A stretch of DNA of 64,000 nucleotides from Thinopyrum elongatum. Lineage: Eukaryota > Streptophyta > Magnoliopsida > Poales > Poaceae. A model generated the notes under the pieces. The model had not been told where the DNA came from. It ran no database searches and worked only from the letters and a program-made list of their open reading frames with translations. How positions within the stretch are numbered: position 1 is the stretch's first letter; every line of letters starts with the position of its first letter. This document shows positions 34,560 through 46,544 of the stretch, in pieces. The stretch covers positions 539,384,795-539,448,794 of the forward strand of contig CM022297.1 of the NCBI GenBank assembly GCA_011799875.1, read 5' to 3'. Position numbers and translations under genes: made by a program.

Positions 34560-36335
34560 GGGGAATTTCAGCCTGATGCGACCGCCGCATCGGAAGTCTC
34601 GACGCTCTTTGCCGTTGGATGGAATCGATCTCGTTGGGCCTGGCGATGCTCTCCTTCGTGGGAATCTGGGCCGCCCCGCTTGTTGAGGGGCTCTGTCTGT
34701 CGCCGTGTCGGCCCTTTGTGTTTTGCTCCCCAAAAGAAAAGAAAAATCCCTCAACAACAACCAAAAAAATATGTCTCAAAAAAAAAAAACCAAAAAAATA
34801 AGTCCCTGCACTGCCTTTTTTTAAAAAAAATTCAAGTCCCTGCACTGCTGACTGTGTTTTTTTTTAAATGAAAGGGGTTTCCCCCGCCCCAACTTTTATT
34901 AAAGCCAAGGCAAATCACAAACATTCAGACTGTTTAGCAGCGCTCAGCGACAACCGGAGTAGCTGCCATCCTACTCTGGCCCTGCACTGCCTACTGTGTA
35001 TTCTGTTCTCAAAATGAATCGGTGAACCGTTTGATGTGTTGTTTGAATGTGTTGTGGCCAAATTCATTTATGCCACGTCCAAAGCGAGCATGTTGAGGCC
35101 GTCCGCTAGCTCCAGGGAGAGGGCGCGCTCCCGGCGAGCGGCGCCGCTAGAGACCACGCTCTAGAGCTCGCGCGTATGCACGTCAGTGCCGGCCTCCCAC
35201 AGTCCCAGCCGATCGATCCTTGCACGTACGTGCATCTCGGAAGGAATACACCCAGCGTGTCCCGTCCCGTGTGCGTGCGTCCAGGCTAGAGTATATCCAT
35301 CAAATTTAAATCGATCAGCATGGCCTGCGTACGTACGTAGTACAGTGTCTCCCAAGCGAGAAGACGGCCCGTCGGGCAGGCTTGGACTCGATGCGGGAGC
35401 GCTTCTGCAGAGCAAACCGGGCGACCATGGGACCCATGTGCAGGTAGCTGACTCACCCGATCCCGTCCTTTCCCAGGCCATGTAGGAATCCTCCCTTTGG
35501 ATATTCAAAAACGACCCGGATCAGTGACGTCAGGGTATGGACTTCAGGGATTTAAATGTCGGGGTTCATTTGCGTCGAGCTCTACATCCTCAAAGATTAA
35601 TACAGGGGAGTGCTTAGAACTCATCTAGATGAGTTATAGTTTGGTCTCATTCACCTGACATCACTTATTTGTTTTTCTTTTTTGAGAAAATCACTTATTT
35701 GTTGCCTTAGCCTGTTTTGGATATAGGCTGCACCAGATTTGTTCTTTTTTCCTATGGGCCAAGCCTATAACGATTGTATGTGGTATTTTGACAGTTTGTT
35801 CATGGGCTTGTATCTGTTGTACGAAATAGCACGAAGCAGCAAAAAAAATTGGCCCGGCACACACACGTTTCTTTTTGAGCGAACCCAAACACACACGCAC
35901 ATCTGTCGTGCGTAGGTTGCATTGGGATTGTTTCTTTTTCTTTTGCCTGCAGCAGCGATTGATATTTTTCTTTTCCGTTCTATGCTTTTTTTAATCTTAT
36001 TCAAGTTCTTTTATTTTTAATGTTCCTTAAAAAGAAAATATGTAAACAAGATTGTTACCTTTCTTTTGATATTTCACAAGAAAATGTTCACTCATTTCTA
36101 AAATATCTATCATGTATTCAAAATATCCTCCCATTGAAAAAATGTCTAAACATAACTATAAACATTCATATTGTGTTTAGAAAATGTTTAAAGTGTATTT
36201 GGAAATATTGTTCAATGTGTATTTGCAAAAAACAAATCAATGTATATTTATGAAATGATTTTCAAAGTGTATTTGGAAAAATATTTAAAAAATTAAGAAA
36301 TGTTCATCGCACTCGTAGTCAGCTGAAAAATAACC
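34560..36335. other. Intergenic sequence upstream of the TMEM33-family gene
   Basis: No gene seen. A-rich and T-rich tracts near 34730-34870 and the phrase cccaacttttattaaagcc near 34890 look like the inverse 3' tail of a small retroposon. An AT-rich stretch near 36000-36300 has loose repeats of an aaaatgtttaaagtgtattt type. Confidence 0.45.
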
Positions 36336-38045
36336 TACGATTGCGGCCCGCCCCCTTAAAACATAAGGCTACGACCTCCTTTAGAAACATCCAGTCGGGG
36401 CCCCATTTAAAATCTTGAAGTTGCGATCCTCTTGAAAGAATGCAGCTGTGACCGTCCTAGAGAAACATGTAGTCGTGACCCTTCCTTGAAAGCATGCAAT
36501 TGTGACCATCCTTGAAACACATGTGTTGCTTCATGCCTTAAGAACATGCAGTTGCGACCCTATTTGAAAACTTACCATTGCAACCCCTCTTGAAAAACAT
36601 GCATTTGCCACCCCACCTTGAAAACATACAGTTATGACCCCTATTAAAAACATGCCGTTGCAACCCCCTCATGAAAACATGCAGTTGTGACCCCACCTCG
36701 AAAACATGCAGTTGCGACCCTCTTGAAAACATGCAGTTGCGGCCCCTTTTTGAAAACATGCAGTTGCGACACCGCCTTGAAAACATGCAGTTGCGGCCCC
36801 GCCTTGAAAACATGCAGTTGCGTTCCCTCTTGAAAACATGCAGTTGCGGCCTACCTTGAAAACATGCAGTTGCGACCCCCGCCTTGAAAACATGCAGTTG
36901 CGGTCCCTCTTGAAAACATGCAGTTGAGACCCACCTTGAAAACATGCAGTTGCGACCCTTCTTGAACATGTAGTTGCGGCCCCTCTTGAAAACATGCAGT
37001 TGCGACCCCGTCTTGAAAACATGCAGTTGCGACCCCATCTTGAAAATATGCAGTTGCGACCCTACCTTGAAAAATCTCAGTTCGGCCCTCTTGAAAACAT
37101 GCATTGTGACCCCGCCTTAAAAATGCAGTGCGACCCGCCTCGCCCGAAAACATGCATTGTGTCCCCTCTTGAAAACATGCAGTTGCGACTCTTTCTTAAA
37201 AACATGCAGTTGCGGCCCGCCTTGAAAAAATGCAGTTGCGGCCCCTCTTGAAAACATGCAGTTGTGACCGCCGCCTTAAAAATGTGCTTGGCGACCCGCG
37301 CCCCGCCTAAAAAACATGCAGTTGTGACCCGTCTTGAAAACATGGAGTTGCGACTTTGCCTTAAAAACATGCAGTTGCGACCCCTCTTGAAAACATGTAG
37401 TTGCGACTCTGCCTTAAAAACATGCAGTTGCGGCCCCGCCTTGAAAACATGCAGTTGCGACCCCGCCTTAAAAAACATGCAGTTGCGGCCCCTCTTGAAA
37501 ATATGCAGTTGTGACCCCGCCTTAAAAATGTGCAGTTGCAACCCCGCCTCAAAAACATGCAGTTGTGACCCGTCTTGAAAACATGGAGTTGCGACTTTGC
37601 CTTAAAATATGCAGTTGCGGCCCCTCTTAAAAACATGCAATTGCGACTGCCTTAAAAACATGCAGTTGGGGCCCCGCCTTGAAAACATGCAGTTGCGGCC
37701 CGCCTTGAAAAACATGCACTTGCGGCCTCTCTTGAAAACATGCAGTTGTGATCCCGCCTTAAAAATGTGCAGTTGCGACCCCGCCTCAAAAACATGTAGT
37801 TGTGACCCGTCTTGAAAACATGGAGTTGCGATTTTGCCTTAAAAACATGTTGTTGCGGCCCCTCTTGAAAACATGCAGCTGCGATCCCGCCTTGAAAACT
37901 AACAGTTGCGACTCCTCTTGAAAACATGCAGTTGCGACCCTATCTTAAAAATATACAGTTGTGGCCCCTTTTGAAAACATGCAATTGCGGCCCCATCTTA
38001 AAAATATTCAGTTGCGACCCATCTTGAAAATATGCAGTTTCAGTC
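36336..38045. repeat. Minisatellite, unit near 27 bp, about 60 degenerate copies
   Basis: A continuous array of units resembles cttgaaaacatgcagttgcg followed by gccccgc-like or accccgc-like sequence. Units vary by short indels (about 22-28 bp) and by substitutions in the C-rich part, while aaaacatgcagttgcg is well kept. Copies are most regular at 36660-37060 and degrade at both ends. Because 27 is a multiple of three, frames stay open for long runs on both strands, but they have no independent coding signs. Confidence 0.93.
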
Positions 38046-39300
38046 AAGTTACAACGCTTGCAGTTGCATGTCTCGCGGTGGACATGCAAGTGATCCCGAC
38101 AACTCCCCACCCAACCACAGTTGCAGCCCTTTTTTCAATCCCAACTTCATTATTGTGTTTGCACGGTGATTTTTTCTAAAAAAAAAAATTATAACATATA
38201 TTTTTTCAATCCCAACTTCACATCCGTACATATCGCATGGATACTGAAGTTCAGTCTTTGAACCACCTAACTGCACACAAGATCAAACTGAAAGCAGAAA
38301 AGGCATCTCAGGTGCAGCAAAAGATAGAGCAACGTAGAATATGAAGTTTGATCCAGCGAACTCCACATAACAAACAAACTGCACCCAGTTGTGCTGCACG
38401 CCTGCACCAAAGAGCATAGAAAAGTAAACTTCTAATTCTAATACATTATTTGCAGGGATGCTGAGCAAGTATATAGTAAATCACACTGTGATGGCATGAC
38501 TAAGTAATAGCCAGCGTTACCTGAACTTTGATTGCTCAAATCGGGATGTATCCAAAAGTAAATGACATCCATAAAAAATAACTGGACCTACTAACTTATC
38601 AAACAGAGGGGAAAACACTTGTCCAATCCATGAAGTATATGCTACAAAGATCTGCCTACACACATTTTCGTATCAGTGAATTTTTTTAACTTTGAGCTAG
38701 GGATGGCCGGATGGGTGGACCAGAGAAAGAGGCAGCAATCTGACAGTACACAAGGAGCTCGCTGCGTTTCGGAGGCTTGTCCTGCTTCTGCAGAAGGCGC
38801 CGCGCCGCCGACAGGGTGAGCTCTCTAGAGGGAGGGACGTCGGCTGTCGTGGAGGAGGTCGGGCCTCGCTGCGTTCCGCCGGCTACTTCCTTGGCAGCAA
38901 CAACGACCGGAGAGGAGTGAGGCGAGGTGGCGGCTAGAGACCGGGAGTTGCTTCTGGCCGCGCGAGACGGGCCTAGAGCGGAGGGTGGAGGAGGACCGGT
39001 GCGAGGGCACGGGGAAGCGACGTGCCGGTCGGCTGCGGGGCGGCGTTGAAGCGGCGGCGGGATTGCGTTGGTGCAGCAGCTAGGGTTCGTATGGGGTCAG
39101 GAGGGGAATCGGGACGAAACAACTCCCGCAGCCGGCGAAGGGTGACACACAAAACAGGAGAACGAAACCTTTATTATGTATATTGTGGGTTGATTACCAA
39201 AATAGTCAAGGGTTTTTCTGCAAAACGCTCGTTATAAAATTATTGTTATAAATCTGACGGTCCAAAATATTCTGGAGGAGAGTTACATCAAATTACAATC
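38046..39300. other. Intergenic stretch with a GC-rich gene-like block
   Basis: At 38700-39130 a GC-rich block (minus strand begins near gaaccctagctgctgc) looks like a 5' UTR or first-exon fragment, but every frame has stops and no product is recognisable. The rest is AT-rich. Confidence 0.35.
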
Positions 39301-39427
39301 CGTAACTCTACAACCACCGTAAAAGAGCTCATCAAAAATTAGCTCGGACACAAGTTAATTACTGGATACAAGTGATCAGTAGTAATTTGGCAAAAGAATC
39401 AATGCCGCGAGCAGGGTATAAAGCAGT

Positions 39428-39464
39428 GATACCAGAAACCTCGAGACAAGTTGCAGCATTTGTC
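39428..39464 (-). pseudogene. Short relic related to TMEM33-family exon 7
   Basis: The stretch gtgataccagaaac with acaagttgcagcattt matches the TMEM33-derived pseudogene sequence at 50484-50520. It lies at the left edge of the first AAA-ATPase duplication unit. Confidence 0.6.
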
Positions 39465-40517
39465 ACGGTTCCATTCGGCGACGCAAAAAGACACGCGCTC
39501 CGACCTGGACGGTCAGCATGATGGCAACGTAGCCTTGTCAGTTTCCCCAAACAGACAGCAGTAGCCATCCACTGGAGTCATCCATCACCCATATATTTGA
39601 CACCTAGACATATGTATTTTTCAGTTGCACGACGTCGACGCGTCTTGGTCCGTGCGCGTGACCTAGCTAGCGTGGAATGGAATTCCAGGACGCACGCAAG
39701 CACGCGGCAGCCAACGCGGACTGACGGTGGAGTGGAAATTGACAAACAAAAGGCACAGCACTAGTGTATGTATACACGCACCAACCCCAGCACAAGTAGA
39801 CACAACAGTTCCCGCAAAAAAAAAAAAAAAAAAAAGTAGACACAACAGAAAAATATGCAAGTACTTAGCTAGTAGAAGAAGCAGTAGGCCGCACGGAAGA
39901 TATGGACACAGCACAGCAGCTGCATTTCGGCTCTGTCTGCTTCTTTCGAGAAACCGGTTGCGGCCCACGAGTGTCTGTCATCTTCCCCGCGGCCGCGAGG
40001 GAGGAAGAAGTTGCGCCATCCCGACCAAAAGAAACAAACTTGGATGCCAAGGAAGCAAGCAGAGTGCGTGACACACCGCTCGCTCGCTCGCTTTATGATA
40101 AATTCCGCGGTCCATCTGAAACGAATCCATTTCAGAGAAAAATACCACACTAGGATTCAGTAGGTAATTCAGATGCAAAATGCTCGTTAATTATCAAAGA
40201 ACCAATTGATGCCTCAGAATATATATATATATATACTAGCACAACCAGAACATCACATATCACTAACTGCCACTTAGAGGCTGCATCAACAATCTACCTT
40301 TCCAAAGGAATTACTTAATGTGGAAGCAAGCTACTCCACATTTGCTTAGTGATGTTGATGCTACCACCTTTTTCTAACATAGAGCTCTCTTCTTCTCTGC
40401 TAGGTGTGTGTGGAACCTGGAAGACCATGCCAAGTCCATTTCTTATTCCCTTTACTAAGAGGAAGAAACACCTCAATCTGTCAATCCCACCCACCCCACC
40501 CTCCAATCCATCTCGCC

Positions 40518-40524
40518 TATAAAA
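40518..40524 (+). promoter_or_regulatory. TATA box of AAA-ATPase gene 1
   Basis: TATAAAA in the context cgcctataaaaaaccactc, 158 bp before the ATG. The same context precedes the other two copies. Confidence 0.8.
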
Positions 40525-40675
40525 AACCACTCATCCCCCAACCTCACTTCATTCAACACACACATCCTCCTTCCCCCCTGTTCCACATCAGGAACAGAGA
40601 GAAAACAGAGCCCCCAACCCAACCCACCCTCACCCAGAAAAGAACAAACATACAAGCGAGGAGCAACAGGGAGCC

Positions 40676-42184
40676 ATGGCGCCGTCCTATGACAAGACCA
40701 TCGCGACGGCGGCCTCCCTCGCGGCATCCCTGATGCTCGTCCGCAGCCTGGCGAGCGAACTGCTGCCGTCCGAGGTGCGCGACGCGCTGTCCTCTGCCCT
40801 CGCCAGCCTCCGCTCGCGTATGACGTGGCAGCACACCATCGTCATCGAGGAGACCGAGGGCTGGTCCAGCAACCGCGTCTACAACGCCGTCAAGGCCTAC
40901 CTGGCCACGCGCATCAACACCAACATCAACATGAAGCGCCTGCGGGTCAGCAGCGCCGACGAATCCGAGAAGATGGTCGTCAGCATGGAGGCGGGCGAGG
41001 AGATGGCAGATGTGTATCAAGGAGCCGAGTTCAAGTGGTGCCTGGTCACCCGCGAGGTCAAGGGCGACCCGGACAACGGTGGCGGCGGGGCCCAGGAGGT
41101 CAGATCCTATGAGGTGAGCTTCCACAAGAGGCACAAAGAGAAGGCCCTGAAAGAGTACCTCCCGTTCATCGTCGCCACGGCCAAGGCCATCAAAGACCAG
41201 GAGAGGAGCCTCACCATCTGCATGAATGAGTACGGCGACTCGTGGTCCCCGATTGACCTGCAGCACCCGTCCACCTTCGACACGCTCGCCATGGACCAGA
41301 AGCAGAAGCGGGCCATTGTTGATGACCTCGACAGGTTCATCAAGAGGAAGGACTACTACAGGAGGATCGGCAAGGCGTGGAAGCGAGGGTACCTGCTGTA
41401 CGGCCCGCCGTGTACCGGCAAGTCCAGCCTCATCGCCGCCATCGCCAATCACCTCAGGTTTGACATCTACGACCTCGAGCTCACCGGGGTCGACTCCAAC
41501 TCCGACCTCAGGAGGCTTCTCGTCGGGATGACCAACCGGTCCATCCTCGTGGTTGAGGACATTGACTGCACCATCGAACTGAAGCAGCGGGAGGAAGATG
41601 ATCAGGAGCATTCAAAGTCCAACTCTGTAGAAAAGAAGAAGGCAGAAGACAAGGTAACTTTGTCTGGGCTGCTCAATTTTGTTGACGGCTTGTGGTCGAC
41701 GAGTGGGGAGGAAAGGATCATCATCTTCACAACCAACTACAAGGAGCGTCTCGACCCGGCACTTCTGCGGCCTGGCAGGATGGACATGCACATCCACATG
41801 GGGTACTGCACCACGGAGGCTTTCCGGATTCTTGCCAATAACTACCATTCCATCGACTACCATGCCACCTACCCAGAGATCGAGAAGCTGATCGAGGAGG
41901 TGACAGTGATGCCTGCAGAGGTTGCCGAGGTCCTGATGAGGAACGACGACACTGATGTTGCGCTCCATGATCTTGTCGAGCTCCTAAAGTTAAAGAAGAA
42001 AGATGCCACTGAGATCAAGACTGAAAAGAAAGATGCCACTGATGACATCAAGATTGAGAGTACGCAGGTGGATGGGAAGAAAGATGGTGATGAGATCAAG
42101 ACTGGAAGTGTGCAGGTGGAGGAGAAGAAAGATGACAAAGAGGTGGTGGTGAAGAATGTTTTTACAGAAAACGGAAGCATTTAG
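40676..42184 (+). CDS. BCS1-like AAA-ATPase (AAA_assoc family), copy 1, intronless
   Basis: A single 502-codon frame. The N-terminus MAPSYDKTIATAASLAASLM contains a membrane-spanning helix (about residues 8-27). The plant AAA-associated region follows (SRMTWQHTIVIEETEGWSSN). The AAA core is at about residues 230-400, with Walker A GPPCTGKS at 243-250, Walker B LVVEDIDC and the arginine-finger segment DPALLRPGRMDMH. The C-terminus is a Lys/Glu-rich repeat tail. Relatives include Arabidopsis At3g28580/At3g50930-type proteins, membrane-anchored AAA machines linked to stress and cell-death responses; the substrate is unknown. Two oddities: Cys246 replaces the central Gly of GPPGTGKS, and the intron of copies 2 and 3 is absent, with coding sequence joined exactly at its position. 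The start is chosen because all three copies share it. Confidence 0.95.
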   Translation: MAPSYDKTIATAASLAASLMLVRSLASELLPSEVRDALSSALASLRSRMTWQHTIVIEETEGWSSNRVYNAVKAYLATRINTNINMKRLRVSSADESEKMVVSMEAGEEMADVYQGAEFKWCLVTREVKGDPDNGGGGAQEVRSYEVSFHKRHKEKALKEYLPFIVATAKAIKDQERSLTICMNEYGDSWSPIDLQHPSTFDTLAMDQKQKRAIVDDLDRFIKRKDYYRRIGKAWKRGYLLYGPPCTGKSSLIAAIANHLRFDIYDLELTGVDSNSDLRRLLVGMTNRSILVVEDIDCTIELKQREEDDQEHSKSNSVEKKKAEDKVTLSGLLNFVDGLWSTSGEERIIIFTTNYKERLDPALLRPGRMDMHIHMGYCTTEAFRILANNYHSIDYHATYPEIEKLIEEVTVMPAEVAEVLMRNDDTDVALHDLVELLKLKKKDATEIKTEKKDATDDIKIESTQVDGKKDGDEIKTGSVQVEEKKDDKEVVVKNVFTENGSI

Positions 42185-42189
42185 GAGTG

Positions 42190-42790
42190 CGGAAGCTAAC
42201 GGTGACGAAAGAGTGCGCTTACCATGTAGATAGATCCTACAGGAGATCCATTGCAGCATACATATGTTGTGATCATTTTGACAACTAAAAACATTGCATT
42301 TTTGGAATAGTTCGATGCATCTGTACTTTTTAACAGTGTGTTTCTAAATAATTTGTAAGCACAGTTGCAACAAGTTACATATATGCAACTTAAACGTTCT
42401 GCATAAGACATTAGCCGACAGAGCCATGTGACCCTACACACAGCCACACCCCTTGCTGGATGCGGAGGAGGAAAGACACAAGCATAGCTACCAGCTATTG
42501 ACTACAAGATGATGGAGAACAAGCTAGAATATATTTTTCTGGGACTAGAATTGATGTGCCTGTGAAAATAAAGAACAGCCTTATAGATACCCAACTAATT
42601 GGTAGTGCCTTAGCCAGACTGGTTGCAGGATGGATAAACCTAGTAATATTCTTGATGACATGCAGAAAATTAGCATATAGTGCTCTCAGATTATCCCCCT
42701 AGCTATGAAGTGAATAGAGCAGAGTAATATGAGCAAAATGGAAGTATTCACTTGCTATATAGTAACTGACTGACGTTCACTTCGAACCAT
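42190..42790. other. 3' flank of AAA-ATPase gene 1
   Basis: Non-coding sequence shared with the 3' flanks of copies 2 and 3. Near 42690-42735 a stretch including tagctatgaagtgaatagagcag resembles intron 8 of the TMEM33-family gene (31330-31350) and recurs near 46490-46520 and 50297-50330. Confidence 0.6.
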
Positions 42791-43354
42791 CGGGTGACGC
42801 AAAAAAGGAAAAAAAAAGTGTTCCGACCTGGACGGTCGACACGATGGTAACGTAACCTCATTATCACATTCTCCAGAGACACAAGTAGCCATCCATCCAG
42901 CCACTGGAGTCATCGATGAGGCATATATTTGGCACTTATTTTTCAGTTACACGACGTGATAGCATGGAATGGAAAGTAATAACAAACAAAAGCATAGCAC
43001 GGAGTGGAAAGTAATGACAAGCAAAAGCATAGCACTGTATACAAGAATGGACAGCACACGAAACGGTACACACAACAGAAAATGACAGGTAGTAGGAGTG
43101 GGCAGCAAGGATGATACCTGCATTTTCTGTCATGCTGTGTGTTGTGTCTACGTCCACCCTCCTTCCAGGAAGGAGCACAACATCTTCTGCTTTTTTCGAG
43201 AAACTCTATATGTATGTATTTTCTTCCCCGCCGAAAAAAGTGCAATCCCACATAAGAGACGAACTTGGATGTCAAGGAAGCAGAGTACATGACACACACG
43301 CTCGCTTTACGACTTCCCGCGGTCCATCTGAAAAGAATCCACGGAAAGAAAATA

Positions 43355-43985
43355 TCACATTCAGTAGGTGATTCAGATGCAAATGCTCGTTAATTACCAA
43401 AGAACCAATTGATGCCTCAGAGCATTACTACTAGCCCACTGCACTCAAAATAGTATGTGCCAGTTTCAGACTGCATCAACAATCTACCTTATGCACACAA
43501 GGGGAATTAATTAATTAATGTGGAAGGAAGCTACTCCAGTTGCTTAGTGATGTGATGCTACTCTGCTACCTTTTCCAGCACCCACGCAGACGGCAGCCAA
43601 CACGCACTGACGGTGGAACGGAATGTAATCACAAACAAAGGCGCAGTGCCGTGTGCAAAAGTAGACAGGGCAGAAAAATGGCTAGTAGCAGTAGAAGAAA
43701 TAAGCAGCAACTGAATCCTCAGCTGTGTCTACCTCAGCAAGCTTAAGTGATTCAGATGCAAATGCTCATTAGCTAACAAAGAATCATCTTTTTTTTCAAA
43801 AAAGAGAGAGAAGTATCAATTTATGCTTCAAAATATGTACTATTATACTCCCAGAACACCACATGGTTAGGTAGGTGCCGGTGATTACAGGCTGCATGGA
43901 TAATCTGCTGTAAGTAGGAGATTGATTCCCTTGCAGGGGAATTAATTAGTGTCCAAGGAAGCTAGTTTCTTATTAGTGACGTGAC
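43355..43985 (+). repeat. Duplicated upstream module of AAA-ATPase gene 2
   Basis: Two related modules follow one another (about 43355-43585 and 43745-43985). Each runs from gattcagatgcaaatgctc through a ctgcat..aatct block to ggaagcta and a gtgatg/gtgacg..gctac block. Gene 1 has one such module (about 40156-40380); gene 3 has two (about 47300-47510 and 47650-47890). Confidence 0.75.
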
Positions 43986-44148
43986 GCTACTACCTTTTTC
44001 TAACCCCTCGCTGCAAAGTGCGATTGGAACCGGCTGGAAGACCATTTCTTACTATTCATTCACACCTATTCCTTTCGAAGGAAGAAACACCAGTCAGTGA
44101 GTCAGTCAGTCAACCCCACCCACCCCACACTCCACTCCATCCATTGCC

Positions 44149-44155
44149 TATAAAA
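44149..44155 (+). promoter_or_regulatory. TATA box of AAA-ATPase gene 2
   Basis: TATAAAA in the context tgcctataaaagaaccactc, 188 bp before the ATG. Confidence 0.8.
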
Positions 44156-44336
44156 GAACCACTCACCCCAGATCCCCAGCTCATTCAACACACCCTTCCA
44201 CACCAGGAACACCGAAGAACAGCCTCATTTCCCCACACCACTCTTCCACATCAACAACAGACAGAGCCAGAGCCCCCAACCCACCCACCCACCGTAACAC
44301 AAGGAAAAACAGAGCATAAGAGACCATAAGAGAGGC

Positions 44337-46028
44337 ATGGCGCCGTCCTACGACAAGACCATCGCCACGGCGGCCTCCCTCGCGGCGTCCCTGATGCTCG
44401 TCCGCAGCCTCGCGAGCGAGCTGCTGCCGTCCGAGGTGCTCGGCGCCCTCTCCGCGGCGATCGCCGGCCTCCGCTCGCGCATGACGTGGCAGCACTCCAT
44501 CGTCATCGAGGAGACCGAGGGCTGGTCCAGCAACCGTGTGTACAGCGCCGTCAAGGCCTACCTGGCCACGCGCATCAACACCAACATCAACATGCAGCGC
44601 CTGCGCGTCAGCAGCGCCCACGAATCTGAGAAGATGGTCGTCAGCATGGAGGCGGGCGAGGAGATGACAGATGTGTATCAAGGAGCGGAGTTCAAGTGGT
44701 GCCTGGTCACCCGCGAGGTCAGTGGCGACCTGAACAACGGCGGTGGCGGGGCCCGGGAGATCAGGTCCTATGAAGTGAGCTTCAACAAGAGGCACAAGGA
44801 GAAGGCCCTGAAAGAGTATCTGCCATTCATCGTCGCCACAGCCAAGGCCATCAAGGACCAGGAGAGGAACCTCAGCATCTACATGAACGAACGCTACGAC
44901 GAGTGGTCCCCGATTGACCTCCAACACCCCTCCACGTTCGACACGCTAGCCATGGACCAGAAGCAGAAGCAGTCGATTGTTGACGACCTCGACAGGTTCA
45001 TCAAGAGGAAAGAGTACTACAGGAGGATCGGCAAGGCGTGGAAGCGCGGGTACCTGTTGTACGGCCCGCCGGGCACCGGCAAGTCCAGCCTCATTGCCGC
45101 CATTGCCAACCACCTCAGGTTTGACATTTACGACCTCGAGCTGACCGGGGTCAATTCTAACTCGGACCTCAGGAGGCTTCTCGTTGGGATGACCAACCGG
45201 TCCATTCTCGTGGTTGAGGACATCGACTGCACCATTGAACTGGAGCAGCGGGAGGAAGATGACGAGGAGGATTCCAAATCCAATTCTACAGAAAAGAAGG
45301 CACAAGACAAGGTAAACCTTGCAGTCAGAATGAACACCTTATGAGTATATATAAACCTGTCTGCTTCTCCTTATTATTCGACAGCTTTCTTTCTTACCAT
45401 ATGCTGATGACAATTTTGGTTGTTGTCTGCACAGGTTACATTGTCTGGGCTGCTCAATTTTGTAGATGGCTTGTGGTCGACAAGTGGGGAGGAAAGGATC
45501 CTCATCTTCACGACCAATTACAAGGAGCGTCTCGACCCAGCACTTCTGAGGCCTGGCAGGATGGACATGCACATCCACATGGGGTACTGCACCACAGAGG
45601 CCTTCCAGATCCTTGCCAATAACTACCATTCCATTGACTACCATGTCACCTATCCTGAGATCGAGGCGTTGATCCAGGAGGTGACGGTGACGCCTGCAGA
45701 GGTCGCCGAGGTTCTGATGAGGAGCGATGACACTGATGTTGCCCTCCATGATCTTGTCGAGCTCCTGAAACTGAAGAAGAAAGATGCCACTGAGATCAGG
45801 ACTGGAAGTAAACAGGCGGAGGAGAATAAAGACGCCAATGAGATCAAGACTGGAAGTAAGCAGGCAGAGGAGAAGAAAGACGCCAATGAGATCACGACAG
45901 AGAGTGTGGAGGTGGACGGGAAGAACTATGGCGATGAGATCAAGACTGAAAGTGTGCAGGTAGAGGAGAAGAAAGATGACAAAGAAGTGGTGGTGAAGAA
46001 TGAGTTCACAGAAAACGGAAGCGGCTAG
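44337..46028 (+). CDS. BCS1-like AAA-ATPase, copy 2, two exons
   Basis: Exon 1 is 44337-45311 and exon 2 is 45435-46028, with a 123-bp GT-AG intron in phase 0 after ...QDK and before VTLSGLLNF. The product is 522 residues. It has the same architecture as copy 1: N-terminal membrane helix, AAA-associated region, canonical Walker A GPPGTGKS, Walker B LVVEDIDC, arginine-finger segment DPALLRPGRMDMH. The acidic/basic C-terminal tail has about four units of a 16-residue repeat of the type KKDANEIKTGSKQAEE plus a partial one, the longest tail of the three. The closing residues KNEFTENGSG match copy 3. No lesion is seen. Likely function is as for copy 1: a membrane-anchored ATPase in stress responses, by family only. 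Confidence 0.95.
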
Positions 46029-46544
46029 GAGTGCGGAAGCTGACGGTGACCAATGACTGCACGTACCCTGCACATAGGTCCTAAAGGAGACACATTGTAA
46101 CGTATGTTGATCATTTTGACAACTATATAATAGGAGTAGTGAGGCGCACCTGGGTTTGAGACAGTGTGCTTCTAAATAATTTTGTAAGTACTGTCGCAGA
46201 ATGTTACATATATGCACCTTAACATCTTGCATAAGATATTGCCCAACAGAGCTGTGCGACTCTACACACAGGTGCAGAGATTGTGGAGAATACAGGCGCA
46301 GAGATTACGGAGAGAACAAGCCAGGATATAATTTTGAGATCGCTATGACAGATATGCCAGAGTAAACAAAGAACACCGTTGCATATACCCAACTAGTCGG
46401 TAGTGCTTAGCCAGAGATTGGCTGCAGGATGGATAAACCAAACAATTTTCTTGATGACATGCAGAATATTAGCATATCACATTATCCCCCAAGGCCCAAG
46501 CTGTGTAGCGGAAGGAGCAGAGTAATCTGAGCAAAAAGGAAGTA

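Noticed and set aside
34177..34845. A longer minus-strand frame extending the TMEM33-family N-terminus upstream of 34443 and into intron 1
   Set aside because: It translates the AG microsatellite and leader, and at the other end runs past a good GTGAGC donor at 34236. The MGGGDAG start and splicing give a product matching the family.
36538..37636. Long open frames on both strands of the minisatellite (for example 188 codons at 36538-37104 minus) that look like Cys/Phe repeat proteins
   Set aside because: They arise because the 27-bp period is a multiple of three. Indels move the frame between units, frames are open on both strands, and there is no start context or other coding sign.
36336..38045. 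A CRISPR-like array
   Set aside because: The DNA is a plant nuclear locus, units abut without unique spacers, and the variable part is degenerate rather than distinct.
40553..41611. A 352-codon minus-strand frame opposite AAA-ATPase gene 1, and similar ones opposite copies 2 and 3 (44181-44927, 45339-46232)
   Set aside because: These mirror GC-rich codons of the plus-strand gene, and the plus strand has clear AAA domains.
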